From the IMG/VR virus record IMGVR_UViG_3300032271_000759, positions 1 through 21,642 of that record: DNA of 21,642 nucleotides; one strand, written 5' to 3'. The DNA comes from a virus. The notes below the pieces were generated by a model that searched no databases, was not told where the DNA came from, and worked only from the letters and a program-made list of their open reading frames with translations. Position numbers and translations under genes: made by a program. This document shows positions 13,106 through 21,642 of the stretch, piece by piece. Numbering within the stretch: the stretch's first letter is position 1; the number at the start of each line of letters is the position of its first letter.

Positions 13106-13969
13106 CTACGAAGCCACGCCCATGTCGTAGATGGTCATTTGAACATTGTTGGGGTTGGTATCGCCGTTGATGGTGACGCTGAGAAGGCTACTGCTTCGCT
13201 TGATGCCTAGATACCAGTTGAAGTGATTGTCGGGATACTTTTTCGCCCACTGACCGGGTTTCAAGGGGGTAACTGGCTTGTCGGAGTCAATGACCGAACC
13301 GTTGATGGTGAAAAGCGTGTTGGCGGAGTTTGCGGCAACTTGCTTGCTTCCAAAAGACATCCAACCGTTTACGGGAGTCCAAATGCCTAGTGAAAAGTTC
13401 TGTGGAATGGAACTTGATGAGTTGGTTGCGATGACATTGACGGTGACTTCTGCCTTATACAAGCGGTTTGGAAGAATGGGTGGGTAGATAAAAGCGCCCG
13501 GAATCTGCTCGTATGAAGAGTTGATGTCTTTGAAAACCAACGGTTTGTTCTTGGTGCCAAGGCTGATTGTTTGGTGGGCAATAACCGATGCCATTCCACC
13601 AACGGCTGTGTGTACTGTTTTATTGGCAACACTTTGGGCGGTTTGCTGAATGCTTCCCGACAAGGAACCAAGAACATACGCATCGTTTCCGGTTTGGGTA
13701 ATGATGACCATTTCACCAATTTGGGGTGTGTAGTGGCTAGCAAAGCGACAACCCGGAGTGGGAACATTTGAACCAGCGATGTAGACGCTTACTGCTGGGT
13801 AAGAACCGCCATCGCCATCGCTGAATAGAGGGTCATAACCGGCGATGGTTCCCATGCGCTGAACATCAACGGGTGGAAGTGATGCGTGTCCATTTTGGGT
13901 AAGGGAATTGGCAAGTTCGTGAAAGTCAAACTTGGGCGGTAGATTAGTGCGATTTGGAATGAACTCCAT
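13106..13969 (-). CDS. minor tail/baseplate protein with OB-fold-like N-terminus
   Basis: 287 residues. Residues about 38-105 (RMGTIAGYDPLFSDGDGG..AVSVYIAGSNVPTPGCRFASHYTPQIGEMVIITQTGNDAYVLGSL) follow the gpV/gp27-type OB pattern: G-x-I, a value-carrying strand, a 'Y.P..GE.V' strand and 'D.YVLG.L'. A short helical linker (QQTAQSVANKTV) leads to a ~150-residue beta-sandwich-like C-terminus (YKAEVTVNVIATNSS, FSLGIWTPVNGW, NHFNWYLGIKRSSS) as in receptor-binding or carbohydrate-binding domains. It is probably a virion tail-tip protein. AGGA lies about 8 nt before the ATG; the gap to the upstream stop is 9 nt. Confidence 0.65.
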   Translation of the reverse strand: MEFIPNRTNLPPKFDFHELANSLTQNGHASLPPVDVQRMGTIAGYDPLFSDGDGGSYPAVSVYIAGSNVPTPGCRFASHYTPQIGEMVIITQTGNDAYVLGSLSGSIQQTAQSVANKTVHTAVGGMASVIAHQTISLGTKNKPLVFKDINSSYEQIPGAFIYPPILPNRLYKAEVTVNVIATNSSSSIPQNFSLGIWTPVNGWMSFGSKQVAANSANTLFTINGSVIDSDKPVTPLKPGQWAKKYPDNHFNWYLGIKRSSSLLSVTINGDTNPNNVQMTIYDMGVAS

Positions 13970-13978
13970 AGTGAAATC

Positions 13979-15652
13979 CTAACCCCCACTGGGATTGTCC
14001 TGTGAGTACTCTGCGATGCGAATGGCATCCTTGCGAGTACCAACCCGACGCTCACGAGCGGTAATGGACATAGCGGTGGAAAGGTCAAGGGGAATAACAA
14101 CCTTGTCAAGGTAGTAATTCACGGCCCCGCCGTTGCTTTGGATGTTGGGGTCATTGATGTTGGTAGATGCAACAAATGACGAAACCGCCTTGAAGGAATC
14201 AACATACAAAATCCGGTCACCCTTAGCAGCCGGTCGTGACACCGTGATGTTTTGGGTGATGTAGTCCGTATAGATAATCAAAGTATCCCCTGCTGAAATT
14301 GGTTTTAGAAGCGGGTCTACGGGAAGCGATGTGTAGTTCTGCCCTCGGTGAAGATTGGTACTCAGAGAAGCCACAACTGCGCTTGCATTAAAGATGCCTA
14401 GACGTTTGCGACGCACGGCAACAACATCGTTGACATCAAGGCAGGGATTCACCACACCCTCAATAGTCAGGCTCTCGTCTCCACCCGTGAACCACGAAAG
14501 GTATGTATTGGCGGCGTTCTGCACCTGTGCTTGGGTTTTCAGTAGTTTGCGACCCGGCTCATAGCCCACTACCCGACCAAAAGTTCCCGTGTAATTGGTT
14601 GGTGATGTTGGGTCGCTGTCCACCGCAATTGCTTTAAGGGGCGTTTTGGCGCTGGTGGCTTCGCCGGTGGCGATGACGTAGTTGATGGTTTTGTTGTCAG
14701 ACAAAACACGATTGACATTGGTAAGAAGACCGCCAGCCCCTTCACTATCTCCGTCTAAGAAGTTCCAAACTGGTGAAATGGCGCTTGGGTCGGGGATAGA
14801 AACGATTTGGAACACGCCTTCAGCGTTGACAAACAACTCGCCAGACCCGCTAGCGCCGCCAGAACCCAGTCCAGCCGCTAGTGCTGAAATGTCTGTCCAC
14901 GGCGAGTTAGAGCCAGAATTGGAAACATTGGTTGAACCCATAATGATGGGGGTGTGAATCGGGGCGTCCTGCACTGCGCTGAAATCAAACTGGGGTTTGC
15001 CGAACACGCCGGGGTGCGTGGGCCAACGGTCATTGATGAGGATTTTGATGGCTTCACCAATGGTTTGCGCTGTGTAGTTCTGTTCGTTGGTGGTATCGCT
15101 TTTTGCTACTGGCACATGGTAAGCGGAAGTGTAGACCGTTGTGGGGTTTGTCCAGTGGTTTTTACCAATGTTGTTACCGATGTCCGTGCCAGCAACTTCA
15201 ATGGCAACATCTCCGTCGGTGTCTTCAGTCAGGGTGACGGTGTTGATGCGGAATACTCCGATAGGCACAAGTTCATAAGCGCCGTTGGCGGGGCGAAGCC
15301 ACTTGTCCGTAAGGGGCGCTGCTGCTTCATACAGGCCCGGGTCAATGTTTTCGATATCCCAAACAATGCCACGGTAGGCGTAGAGGTGATTTCCATAGAT
15401 GTTGAGTGGGTCGGTGACTTTTCGAGGGACAAAATTAACTACCGTTCCATCTGCCTTTGTGATACTTGGAATATTGGTAGTGAAGGCAATGGAGCGACGG
15501 AACTGAGCCGAGGTGCGGTCAATGGTAACCGTGCCACTCACCACAGGAATGGTCGTGGTGGTTCCATTAATGCTACGAGCCTTGATAATCACCATGGGGC
15601 GGTGACTTTGCTTCAGGCTGTCCATAAACTTTTTTGTGGCCTTTTTATACAT
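13979..15652 (-). CDS. minor tail protein, DUF5047-like (baseplate hub type)
   Basis: 557 residues. The N-terminus has a basic helix (YKKATKKFMDSLKQSHRP), then MVIIKARSINGTTTTIPVVSGTVTIDRTSAQFRRSIAFTT and a VPIGVFRINTVTLTED segment. This series of strands is usual in actinophage minor tail proteins with a DUF5047-type N-terminus. The middle holds a Gly/Ser-rich insertion (GSGGASGSGELFV), then a conserved VVGYEPGRKLLKTQAQVQNAANTYL helix and a C-terminal beta domain. Such proteins form part of the tail tip. The ATG is 3 nt after the stop of the large tail gene with no Shine-Dalgarno sequence, so coupling is likely. Confidence 0.65.
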   Translation of the reverse strand: MYKKATKKFMDSLKQSHRPMVIIKARSINGTTTTIPVVSGTVTIDRTSAQFRRSIAFTTNIPSITKADGTVVNFVPRKVTDPLNIYGNHLYAYRGIVWDIENIDPGLYEAAAPLTDKWLRPANGAYELVPIGVFRINTVTLTEDTDGDVAIEVAGTDIGNNIGKNHWTNPTTVYTSAYHVPVAKSDTTNEQNYTAQTIGEAIKILINDRWPTHPGVFGKPQFDFSAVQDAPIHTPIIMGSTNVSNSGSNSPWTDISALAAGLGSGGASGSGELFVNAEGVFQIVSIPDPSAISPVWNFLDGDSEGAGGLLTNVNRVLSDNKTINYVIATGEATSAKTPLKAIAVDSDPTSPTNYTGTFGRVVGYEPGRKLLKTQAQVQNAANTYLSWFTGGDESLTIEGVVNPCLDVNDVVAVRRKRLGIFNASAVVASLSTNLHRGQNYTSLPVDPLLKPISAGDTLIIYTDYITQNITVSRPAAKGDRILYVDSFKAVSSFVASTNINDPNIQSNGGAVNYYLDKVVIPLDLSTAMSITARERRVGTRKDAIRIAEYSQDNPSGG

Positions 15653-15654
15653 GG

Positions 15655-18600
15655 TTAGGAGCCGTAGGTGTATCCGTATTGGGGCGGGGGGGCCTCGACA
15701 TAAGAGATTTGGACATTTCGATATGGCGAAGCCGATGCTTGGTGCGTGACCGTAACATCTTGGTCAATGGCGATGTATTTCTTGGTGTTCTCCACGGGGT
15801 CGGTGAGAATAAGGATTTCACCAAGGTTGAGCATACTGATGAAATTGTCCCAATTGGCAAGGTCTGTCCAAATGATGTTGATTTGAGCATCTCGGCCCTG
15901 AACCACACCATTGACAATGATGGGGCGACTGGCTCCGAGGGGGTAGAAAACGCCCACAGGGTGCTTCTGTGTTTCTGCGTAAGCGTTTTGCACATTGATG
16001 GGGAAACGAAGGTCGGGATTGGAAGTGCTTGCCAACCACCAAGAGTTGACCGTTAGGGTTCCCACGGTGATTCCAGCCAACGGCACACCAGCAATTGTGT
16101 TGGAGTGCTTGTCAATAAATGATGGTGTAATCCGATATGTTGCCGCCGTATTGGGGGTTACTTCGACATCGTAGACACTCTTGATTTTTGCTCCGTTGTA
16201 GTCCGTAACCGCAACGCCCGTGCTGTCAGCAGCAAGGTGGTTCTTTCCACTAACACCTTTGACATAAATGGGTGTGTAGGAACTTCCGCCGTTGTCGCTT
16301 CTCTCCACAAGGTAGCGATACGAGGTGTTGGGGGTGTTGATGTAGCCGTCGTTGTTCCAATTAAACACACCCACAAGCGTTCCTTGAGCCTGCGTGTAAG
16401 AAAGACCACCACTGACAATAGAACCAGCAGAACTACCGCCAAAATCAATTTCACGGGTTCCATTGCTGGCGTCTGGGTCAAACAAATAAATTGTGTTTTC
16501 ACCATTGGTGGGTGCATAAGTGGCAAACTGAACACTGTTGTTTCCGGCAGAGGCGGTAGCGGATATTGCTGGGAGTTTGGTGGAATAAGTGACATAGTTG
16601 CTTGACGGCAAGTAGGGCGTCAAGGCTTGAAACATTGGCCCCGAAAATATAACTGCATCTTTGCCTGTCATGTTGCTGATATTGATGCGAGTGTTGGCAA
16701 TAGCAGCGTTGGCAGGGGCCACGGCTGCGATGGCATTTGGAACCCAACCTGCATTAGCGCCCAAGGCGGTTTGGATTTGCACACCAAGACCCGCTTTGGT
16801 TCCAATGAGTGAAGCGCTTGTGGTGGAAACTGTTGCCGTAGAAGACATAACAATGGCGTTTGTGCCAGAAAACGAAGCCACATAGGTAAAGGCCGGAATT
16901 CCCGTTCCCGACAACTTGGAACCAACTACAAGTCCCGCCGTGCTGGAAACATTTGTGATTCCATAAGAACCCGATGTCACCGCTCCTGTGAAGTAGGAAA
17001 CATTGGCATTCCCCGTGGTCAAACTTGTGCTTCCATCTACAGTTGAGATAAAGTTCCCATTTGCGTCATACCAATCAATCAATAGTGAAAAGAACGAAGT
17101 GTTGTTACTGCTGTTGAGCGAACGACCCACAACGGCGAATCCATAAGTTTGGCTCGGATTGACGGGGACTGAGTTTTGATAGTTGAGCGCACCACTACTG
17201 CTGTAAATGGAGACATCTGATACCCCCGTGCCACTTGCCGTGACACGCATGGCAGATGTTCCAAACTTGGTGGGCGCATAGAATCGCACAGGGGTGTATT
17301 GAAGGAAGTTGGCAGAGGGCTTGATAGGGAGAATGGGAACACTCATCACAGGCAAAGTTCCGCTTGTTGCTGAAATCAAACCGAATCCCGGAGAGTGGAA
17401 ATCACCGCTAACGCCAGATACCGAGTAGGTGTTGGCTGTGGCGCAAGGCTGTACACCTTGTGTGGATGACCCAAGGGAAAGAACATAACCAGCGCCCAAA
17501 CCAATAACTGTGGTTGCTGATACCGAAGCAACAGTTGCGCCAACGGGAAGTCCGCTAAGAAGTGCTTGGAAACCAGCAAGGCTGGCTGTCAAGGTTTCTG
17601 TGGTGTTGCTAGTGGGATTGGGGCTTACGGTGATGGCGTTTGTTCCGCTAATGCTTGTGATGACTGCACCCGAAAGACCAGTGCCGGAAATGCTCATTCC
17701 CACGACAAGATTTGCTGTGCTGGAAACTCCCGTAATGGTTGGCGAACCGCTTGTCAGGGTTCCCGTGAAAGTTGGCTGGACGGTTGCATCGGTAGTGAAA
17801 AGAGCGTTGTAAATGCCGTTATTGACGCTTCCTGTTGCCGTAAGAGGGGTGAATGTAGAACCACTCAAATAGCCGAGGGTAAGGTTTTGGAACTTGGTGA
17901 TGGGGGCTTGATTGTAAGACAAAGCAAATGTCTGTGTTTTATCGTTCTGTTTGGGAACCGATGACTTTTCGTAGACACTGATTTGCTTGGTGGTTTGACC
18001 AGCCAAGATTTTTACTGGTGAACCGCCTGTGACTGCTTGCGATGAGTAGAGAACAGTTACGGGGTCGCCCTTATGTAACGACCAACCAGCCGTAGCACCC
18101 GTATTGATGGACTCAGTTAGGGTGACCTTGCGAACAAAGTTGATGGAGTTCACGATGGGGCTATATGTAGCAATGGTCATGCTTGCACCATTGGGAATAT
18201 AGAACCCATCTGTATTTGTTAGATTGTTGTGATAATGAAAATCACCGCCATAACCTTCGGGTTTAATTGCAAGGGCGGTAAAAACACTTGTTGATGGCCC
18301 CTGAACATAGGAATCTGCTCCAACAATCACCGTTAGTTCCCTATGCTTTGCTTTTAGGTTTATGTATTTGGTGACAGAATAAATTTTGTAGGGAACTTGA
18401 ATTGGGCCATCGTAGGAAATGGTTACCTGCGTTCCTGCTGGGACAAAAACGTATTTAACCTCTTCCCCCCACAGTTGCCAACCGTCTTTTGATTTCCCGA
18501 GGCCCGCATAGTTGCCCGACCAGTGAAATCCGATGCGATGAACCGTAGCACCACCAAACGCCGCCACCCCTGATTCCCCCGCCGTTGCTGCGCTGACGGT

Positions 18601-20385
18601 TCCAAGGTTGCTGTAGTTGGTTTGAATGGTTTGACCATTGTGACCGTTCCAATTTGAAGGAACACCCTGTACGGTTGCCACGGTAAAAGTTCGTGTTGCG
18701 CTGGAAACATACTTGGTAGTTTCTTTGGTAAGTACTTGAGTGCCCTGACCTTTTTTATTGGCTTTGTATGAGGTCTTGAATGTATCGTAGCCAATTTGTA
18801 GTTGGTCGCCCTTAGCGATGGTGAAATTAATGTCGTGAACCCAAATAGTCTTGCCGTCTGCACTTGTAAGTGCCCCTGTGCTGCTTTTGGCAATGTAACA
18901 ATTGGCTGCGTATTGGGTTCCGCCTCCGGTGGTGTAATAACCACCACTCGTTCTTGCGGGGATAACTTCAGTTTCCTTTTTGATGGTTGTTGAGGCCACC
19001 GAGTAGTCGTACTGCTGGATGATTTCACCGGCGTAACCCGTGTAAATGTCCTCTTGAAGGCCGTAGTAAACGGTTGCCCCACCGTTGTGTGATGTCGCCG
19101 TTGTGCCCAAGTATCCACGCTTAATAACCGTAAAGGTATCGCCCGTGTTATTGCCATCCATGTTGTTTTTCACTAGCAGGCGCTCGGAGTCAATCTGAAT
19201 CCAAAACTGACCGCTTCTGGGGAAACCGACCGCATCTGCGGCTGCGTAGTAGTTGGCGGTGATACGGCCCGAACTAATGGCGGATGTCGCTTTGGCTGAC
19301 AAGACCGCCGTGTAGTTTCCACCAACCACACGAAGGCTTTTGATGGTTGTTCCTGCTGGAATTCCATTTCCAAAAACCACCATGCCAACAATCAATTTGT
19401 TGTAAGACGTCGTGGTGGAAACAGTTAGGTTGACGCTTCCTTTGGAAATACTGCCCGTAAAAGCGACATGGCTTGCGCCCGTGACGCTGGTGGAACCGCT
19501 TACCTTAAAGGTTGTATCAGTGGAACTGATGTCGCCAACAAGACCGCCATACGCACCAATGGGCAAACTTGATACAACAGTGCCGGTGGAAAGTGGCGAA
19601 CGAAGTGTGGTTTGGACAAGGGCAAGGTCGGTGGTGCTTTGAGCCGTGTCAAGGGTGGCGTTGGTTGAATTCCAACCGCCTTTAGTTCCAACAAAATCGG
19701 CATTGTCTGCTGAAAACAAGTTGTCCGAAGTTTGGATAGCAAGTTCGTTACGAGCATTTACGCTGTCTACATACACTGCCAACAATGGCTGTTGAGGCTG
19801 AACAATGGTGACGGTGAATCCAACTGTCGTCCACTCGCCCTCGTAGCGTTGACTAGAAACTTCTTTGACCACCTTTACGGAGGCCCAGTACTGACCACCA
19901 TTCACATACCCATCATTGGCGTTCAAAGGGTAAGTGCTGGAATTGTCGGTTCCAATAAAGGATTTGAGGGCCAGCGAAGTATTCCCCGCCCACCACGAAG
20001 GGTTGTTATATGCGGCGTTGGTGAAAATGTTGACCATGTAACCGACTTGAGGCGTACCGTCGGGGTCGTAGTAATTCCAAAGCAGGGCGTAATCGCCGTC
20101 AGAAATGGCGGACTTAAAGTTGAACCTGATGTTGTTGTCGGGAACAACGCTGAGTAGGAGAATCTGGGGGTGAGCCGTAATGGTGGCATTAGCCACGGCG
20201 CTCTTGATGCTTACTTTTTGACCAGCCGGAACTTGTACGTCCACCTTGGCACCATGGTGACCCTTGTGGATTTTCTTGGGTTCCCACTTTTGTCCATTGG
20301 GGGCATTGTGTTTTTTTCCACCTGTGTGGACGGAATGATTGACCGTGCTTTTTGCGGTAGATGTTTTGCTCTTGGGCTTCGCCAC
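15655..20385 (-). CDS. large tail protein with repeated F-T-G...S-S-T-A-x-L-x-V-G domains
   Basis: 1576 residues, Ser/Thr/Gly/Ala-rich. The N-terminal 45 residues are very basic (Lys, His, Pro). Residues about 60-210 look like two FN3-like beta domains. Three copies of a ~63-residue repeat (F-T-G-x-(I/V)-T-x-G-S ... G-V-S-S-T-A-x-L-x-V-G-x-x-I-S-G-T-G-I-P) lie at about residues 310-380, 873-935 and 1132-1195; the first is divergent. The C-terminal ~110 residues (VVQGRDAQINIIWTDLANWDNF ... EILILTDPVENTKKYIAID) resemble the C-terminus of distal tail/hub proteins. A tail-tip protein exposed to the host is likely. GTG start with GGGAGA 5 nt upstream; a GTGAAATC-type 9-mer lies in the 60-base leader. 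Confidence 0.7.
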   Translation of the reverse strand: MAKPKSKTSTAKSTVNHSVHTGGKKHNAPNGQKWEPKKIHKGHHGAKVDVQVPAGQKVSIKSAVANATITAHPQILLLSVVPDNNIRFNFKSAISDGDYALLWNYYDPDGTPQVGYMVNIFTNAAYNNPSWWAGNTSLALKSFIGTDNSSTYPLNANDGYVNGGQYWASVKVVKEVSSQRYEGEWTTVGFTVTIVQPQQPLLAVYVDSVNARNELAIQTSDNLFSADNADFVGTKGGWNSTNATLDTAQSTTDLALVQTTLRSPLSTGTVVSSLPIGAYGGLVGDISSTDTTFKVSGSTSVTGASHVAFTGSISKGSVNLTVSTTTSYNKLIVGMVVFGNGIPAGTTIKSLRVVGGNYTAVLSAKATSAISSGRITANYYAAADAVGFPRSGQFWIQIDSERLLVKNNMDGNNTGDTFTVIKRGYLGTTATSHNGGATVYYGLQEDIYTGYAGEIIQQYDYSVASTTIKKETEVIPARTSGGYYTTGGGTQYAANCYIAKSSTGALTSADGKTIWVHDINFTIAKGDQLQIGYDTFKTSYKANKKGQGTQVLTKETTKYVSSATRTFTVATVQGVPSNWNGHNGQTIQTNYSNLGTVSAATAGESGVAAFGGATVHRIGFHWSGNYAGLGKSKDGWQLWGEEVKYVFVPAGTQVTISYDGPIQVPYKIYSVTKYINLKAKHRELTVIVGADSYVQGPSTSVFTALAIKPEGYGGDFHYHNNLTNTDGFYIPNGASMTIATYSPIVNSINFVRKVTLTESINTGATAGWSLHKGDPVTVLYSSQAVTGGSPVKILAGQTTKQISVYEKSSVPKQNDKTQTFALSYNQAPITKFQNLTLGYLSGSTFTPLTATGSVNNGIYNALFTTDATVQPTFTGTLTSGSPTITGVSSTANLVVGMSISGTGLSGAVITSISGTNAITVSPNPTSNTTETLTASLAGFQALLSGLPVGATVASVSATTVIGLGAGYVLSLGSSTQGVQPCATANTYSVSGVSGDFHSPGFGLISATSGTLPVMSVPILPIKPSANFLQYTPVRFYAPTKFGTSAMRVTASGTGVSDVSIYSSSGALNYQNSVPVNPSQTYGFAVVGRSLNSSNNTSFFSLLIDWYDANGNFISTVDGSTSLTTGNANVSYFTGAVTSGSYGITNVSSTAGLVVGSKLSGTGIPAFTYVASFSGTNAIVMSSTATVSTTSASLIGTKAGLGVQIQTALGANAGWVPNAIAAVAPANAAIANTRINISNMTGKDAVIFSGPMFQALTPYLPSSNYVTYSTKLPAISATASAGNNSVQFATYAPTNGENTIYLFDPDASNGTREIDFGGSSAGSIVSGGLSYTQAQGTLVGVFNWNNDGYINTPNTSYRYLVERSDNGGSSYTPIYVKGVSGKNHLAADSTGVAVTDYNGAKIKSVYDVEVTPNTAATYRITPSFIDKHSNTIAGVPLAGITVGTLTVNSWWLASTSNPDLRFPINVQNAYAETQKHPVGVFYPLGASRPIIVNGVVQGRDAQINIIWTDLANWDNFISMLNLGEILILTDPVENTKKYIAIDQDVTVTHQASASPYRNVQISYVEAPPPQYGYTYGS
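16803..16992 (-). repeat. tail repeat copy in the large tail gene
   Basis: Encodes FTGAVTSGSYGITNVSSTAG ... TGIPAFTYVASFSGTNAIVM. It matches the copies at 17580-17769, 21096-21282 and 21434-21618 in motif order. Confidence 0.75.
17580..17769 (-). repeat. tail repeat copy in the large tail gene
   Basis: Encodes FTGTLTSGSPTITGVSSTAN ... VGMSISGTGLSGAVITSISG. Intact, about 63 residues. Confidence 0.75.
19250..19461 (-). repeat. divergent tail repeat copy in the large tail gene
   Basis: Encodes FTGSISKGSVNLTVSTTTSY ... VGMVVFGNGIPAGTTIKSL. It keeps the F-T-G start and the VGM..G.GIPAGTTI core, but has lost SSTA and is longer. Confidence 0.55.
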
Positions 20386-20445
20386 GGTTCTCCCAGCAAT
20401 AAAAAGGCTTTCTTGTGGTGAAATCTTACCCCACTAAAGCGATTT

Positions 20446-21642
20446 CTAATAAGTAGGAGGCACCTGAGGGTTGATGTAGGTATCGGCTGGGCTGACATCT
20501 CCGGTGGAAAAATCAACAAGAGAGACAGAGACTTGACTGCCGTTATTTTGTGAAGCCTGCATACCCACCGTAACCGAAATATCTGAGATTTCAGCAGTAT
20601 TCCAACGGGTTCCGTCGTATACCTCAATACTGTTGGTGCTATTTACATACCGAGTATCGCCTGCACTGGGGGTTCCGGGAGGCGAGTAGTAGGAAATGTT
20701 GGTGTTGGCATCGTAGCCATTGACCGTGGGGGATGCGAGGGTGATGAGGTAGGTTCCATCGGCTTGGAGAACAGGGGTTGTATAAGGGTACACGATTTCA
20801 CTAAGGGTTTCATTCCCCAAAGTCAAGGCCACGGAAGTTGACAAGGTGGTTGGGTTTATGTTGAAAGTGGCCCCCGTCACCGTAGCGTCTGCGTATGCGT
20901 TGACTGTGATGGTGGAACCAGACACCGAGGAAACAAAAGCCGGAATTCCAAACACCGAGTAAGAACCTGTAAATGTTACGCTGGTTGCCGTTACCGTAGA
21001 AGCGTCATAAAGATTCACCACATTTGTTCCGCTAAATGAGTCAATAAATGATTCCAAGAAGCCGTTATCCAAAGTGCTGGGTGCTACTCCATTGGAACTG
21101 ATGGTTTCCGTAGCCGAAGTAGTTGCCACTGCGGACATAATCAAGGCTGTAGTGCCCGAGAACGAAGCGATGGTGGCGGTTGAGGGAATTCCCGTCCCAG
21201 AGATGCCTTCTCCCACAAACAAGTTCGCCGTGCTGGAAATGCCGGTAATTGTGGCGCTTCCGGTAGTGATGGTGCCCGTAAAGGAGACTGCGCTGGCAAT
21301 TTCCATACCAACCGCTAGACCTGCGGTGCTAGAAACCCCCGTAAGTGCCTTAGAACTTGCTGAGACGCTTGCTGTGAAGGTTGTGGTGGAACTGTTCGGA
21401 ATGAGTTGAGCGCCCAGCAGGGGGCCACCGGGCGTAATTGTGGCGGTTGCTGTAGCCGTGGCGTAGGCCGACATGACCAAAGCATTGGTTCCCGAGAAGG
21501 AGACAATGTAGGAGTTCAAGGGGATTCCGGTTGCCGAAAGAACTTGACCAGCAAACAGATTGGCGGTAGTGGAAACTCCCGTGATGAGGTTGTTTCCAGC
21601 CGTGATGTTTCCTGTGAAGGGCGAGGCGAGGGTGAAGGTGAT
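20446..21642 (-). CDS. repeat-rich tail/fibre-type protein, N-terminus cut by window edge
   Basis: The frame is open for 398 residues to base 21642, so the true start lies outside the window. It holds two full repeats of the F-T-G...S-S-T-A type (21434-21618 and 21096-21282), a half copy fused between them (21283-21378) and a decayed copy (about 20880-20970). The C-terminal ~110 residues contain PPGTPSAGDTRYVNSTNSIEVYDGTRW, a pattern of phage tail-fibre and collar proteins, then a beta-rich end. It ends 60 nt before the large tail gene and is probably part of the same late transcript. A tail fibre or tail-tip decoration is likely; the exact role is not resolved. Confidence 0.65.
   Translation of the reverse strand: MTFTLASPFTGNITAGNNLITGVSTTANLFAGQVLSATGIPLNSYIVSFSGTNALVMSAYATATATATITPGGPLLGAQLIPNSSTTTFTASVSASSKALTGVSSTAGLAVGMEIASAVSFTGTITTGSATITGISSTANLFVGEGISGTGIPSTATIASFSGTTALIMSAVATTSATETISSNGVAPSTLDNGFLESFIDSFSGTNVVNLYDASTVTATSVTFTGSYSVFGIPAFVSSVSGSTITVNAYADATVTGATFNINPTTLSTSVALTLGNETLSEIVYPYTTPVLQADGTYLITLASPTVNGYDANTNISYYSPPGTPSAGDTRYVNSTNSIEVYDGTRWNTAEISDISVTVGMQASQNNGSQVSVSLVDFSTGDVSPADTYINPQVPPTY
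21096..21378 (-). repeat. full tail repeat plus fused half copy
   Basis: The full copy (21096-21282) encodes FTGTITTGSATITGISSTAN ... SGTGIPSTATIASFSG. Immediately before it (21283-21378) lies a half unit ending VSSTAGLAVGMEIASAV that runs straight into the next F-T-G. This looks like an internal deletion between two repeats. Confidence 0.7.
21434..21618 (-). repeat. tail repeat copy near the window edge
   Basis: Encodes FTGNITAGNNLITGVSTTAN ... GIPLNSYIVSFSGTNALVM. It shows that the same array continues towards or beyond the right edge. Confidence 0.7.

Noticed and set aside
14954-15658. Plus-strand open frame of 234 codons
   Set aside because: It lies wholly opposite the DUF5047-like tail gene, has no ribosome site, and its translation shows no family or sensible composition. 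It is an antisense shadow.
18423-19157. Minus-strand open frame of 244 codons inside the large tail gene
   Set aside because: It is out of frame with the 1576-codon gene, Arg/Thr/Pro-rich and without a start signal. It is a frame shadow.
16803-21618. Tail repeats as a CRISPR array or insertion sequences
   Set aside because: The units are in-frame protein domains of about 190 bp with diverged DNA, no terminal inverted repeats and no transposase.
1-21642. tRNA, rRNA, integrase, attachment site or toxin-antitoxin pair
   Set aside because: I looked for cloverleaf stems, tyrosine/serine recombinase motifs and two-gene toxin patterns and saw none that I could support.

Overview
The window looks like part of a tailed bacteriophage genome, most likely a siphovirus. 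Every recognisable gene belongs to a phage replication, recombination, nucleotide-handling, lysis or tail module, and no bacterial housekeeping gene or rRNA/tRNA is visible. The host is probably an actinobacterium. This is inferred from the tail and membrane proteins, which resemble actinophage families, from many TANNNT -10 boxes, and from several starts placed 6 nt after such a box, as in leaderless actinobacterial transcripts. Base composition is near 50% GC. Both ends of the window cut genes: a helicase at base 1 (C-terminus missing) and a tail protein at base 21642 (N-terminus missing).

Layout, right to left. From 21642 to 12377 everything runs on the minus strand. It holds a repeat-rich tail/fibre-type protein (partial), a 1576-residue tail protein sharing the same ~63-residue repeats, two further minor tail/baseplate-type proteins, and two small membrane proteins (coiled-coil membrane protein and holin-like). 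A strong bidirectional terminator at 12300-12345 separates this late module from a rightward cassette (10189-12182). That cassette has two unknown small genes, a Cys-cluster protein with an internal duplication, and a Mu Gam-like host-nuclease inhibitor. Three promoters in it share a fixed TGTCAC-N10-TANNNT arrangement. A divergent promoter region (9999-10188) lies between the cassette and the leftward replication/accessory module.

The leftward module (9998 to 1) starts with a Sak4-like RecA-fold ATPase followed by a terminator. Next come a replication initiator with an iteron-type origin inside its own gene, a G39P-type helicase-loader homologue, a single-pass membrane protein and an HNH nuclease. 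Then comes a tightly coupled three-gene unit: a permuted papain-like hydrolase flanked by two proteins sharing a GHxFxGNQ motif. After two small genes follow a 2-oxoglutarate/Fe(II) oxygenase, an HslV/proteasome-beta-like Ntn hydrolase, a RusA-like resolvase, a small HTH protein and an SNF2/SMARCAL1-like helicase with three HARP-like units.

The initiator, loader, Sak4-like ATPase, Gam, RusA and annealing-type helicase form a coherent replication/recombination set. The most unusual parts are the proteasome-like hydrolase with T1/D17/K33 spacing, the GNQ-motif/papain-like unit, and the regulatory DNA. The regulatory items are the triple TGTCAC promoter, the near-leaderless starts, the 15-bp iterons, and the over-represented 9-mer GATTTCACY.
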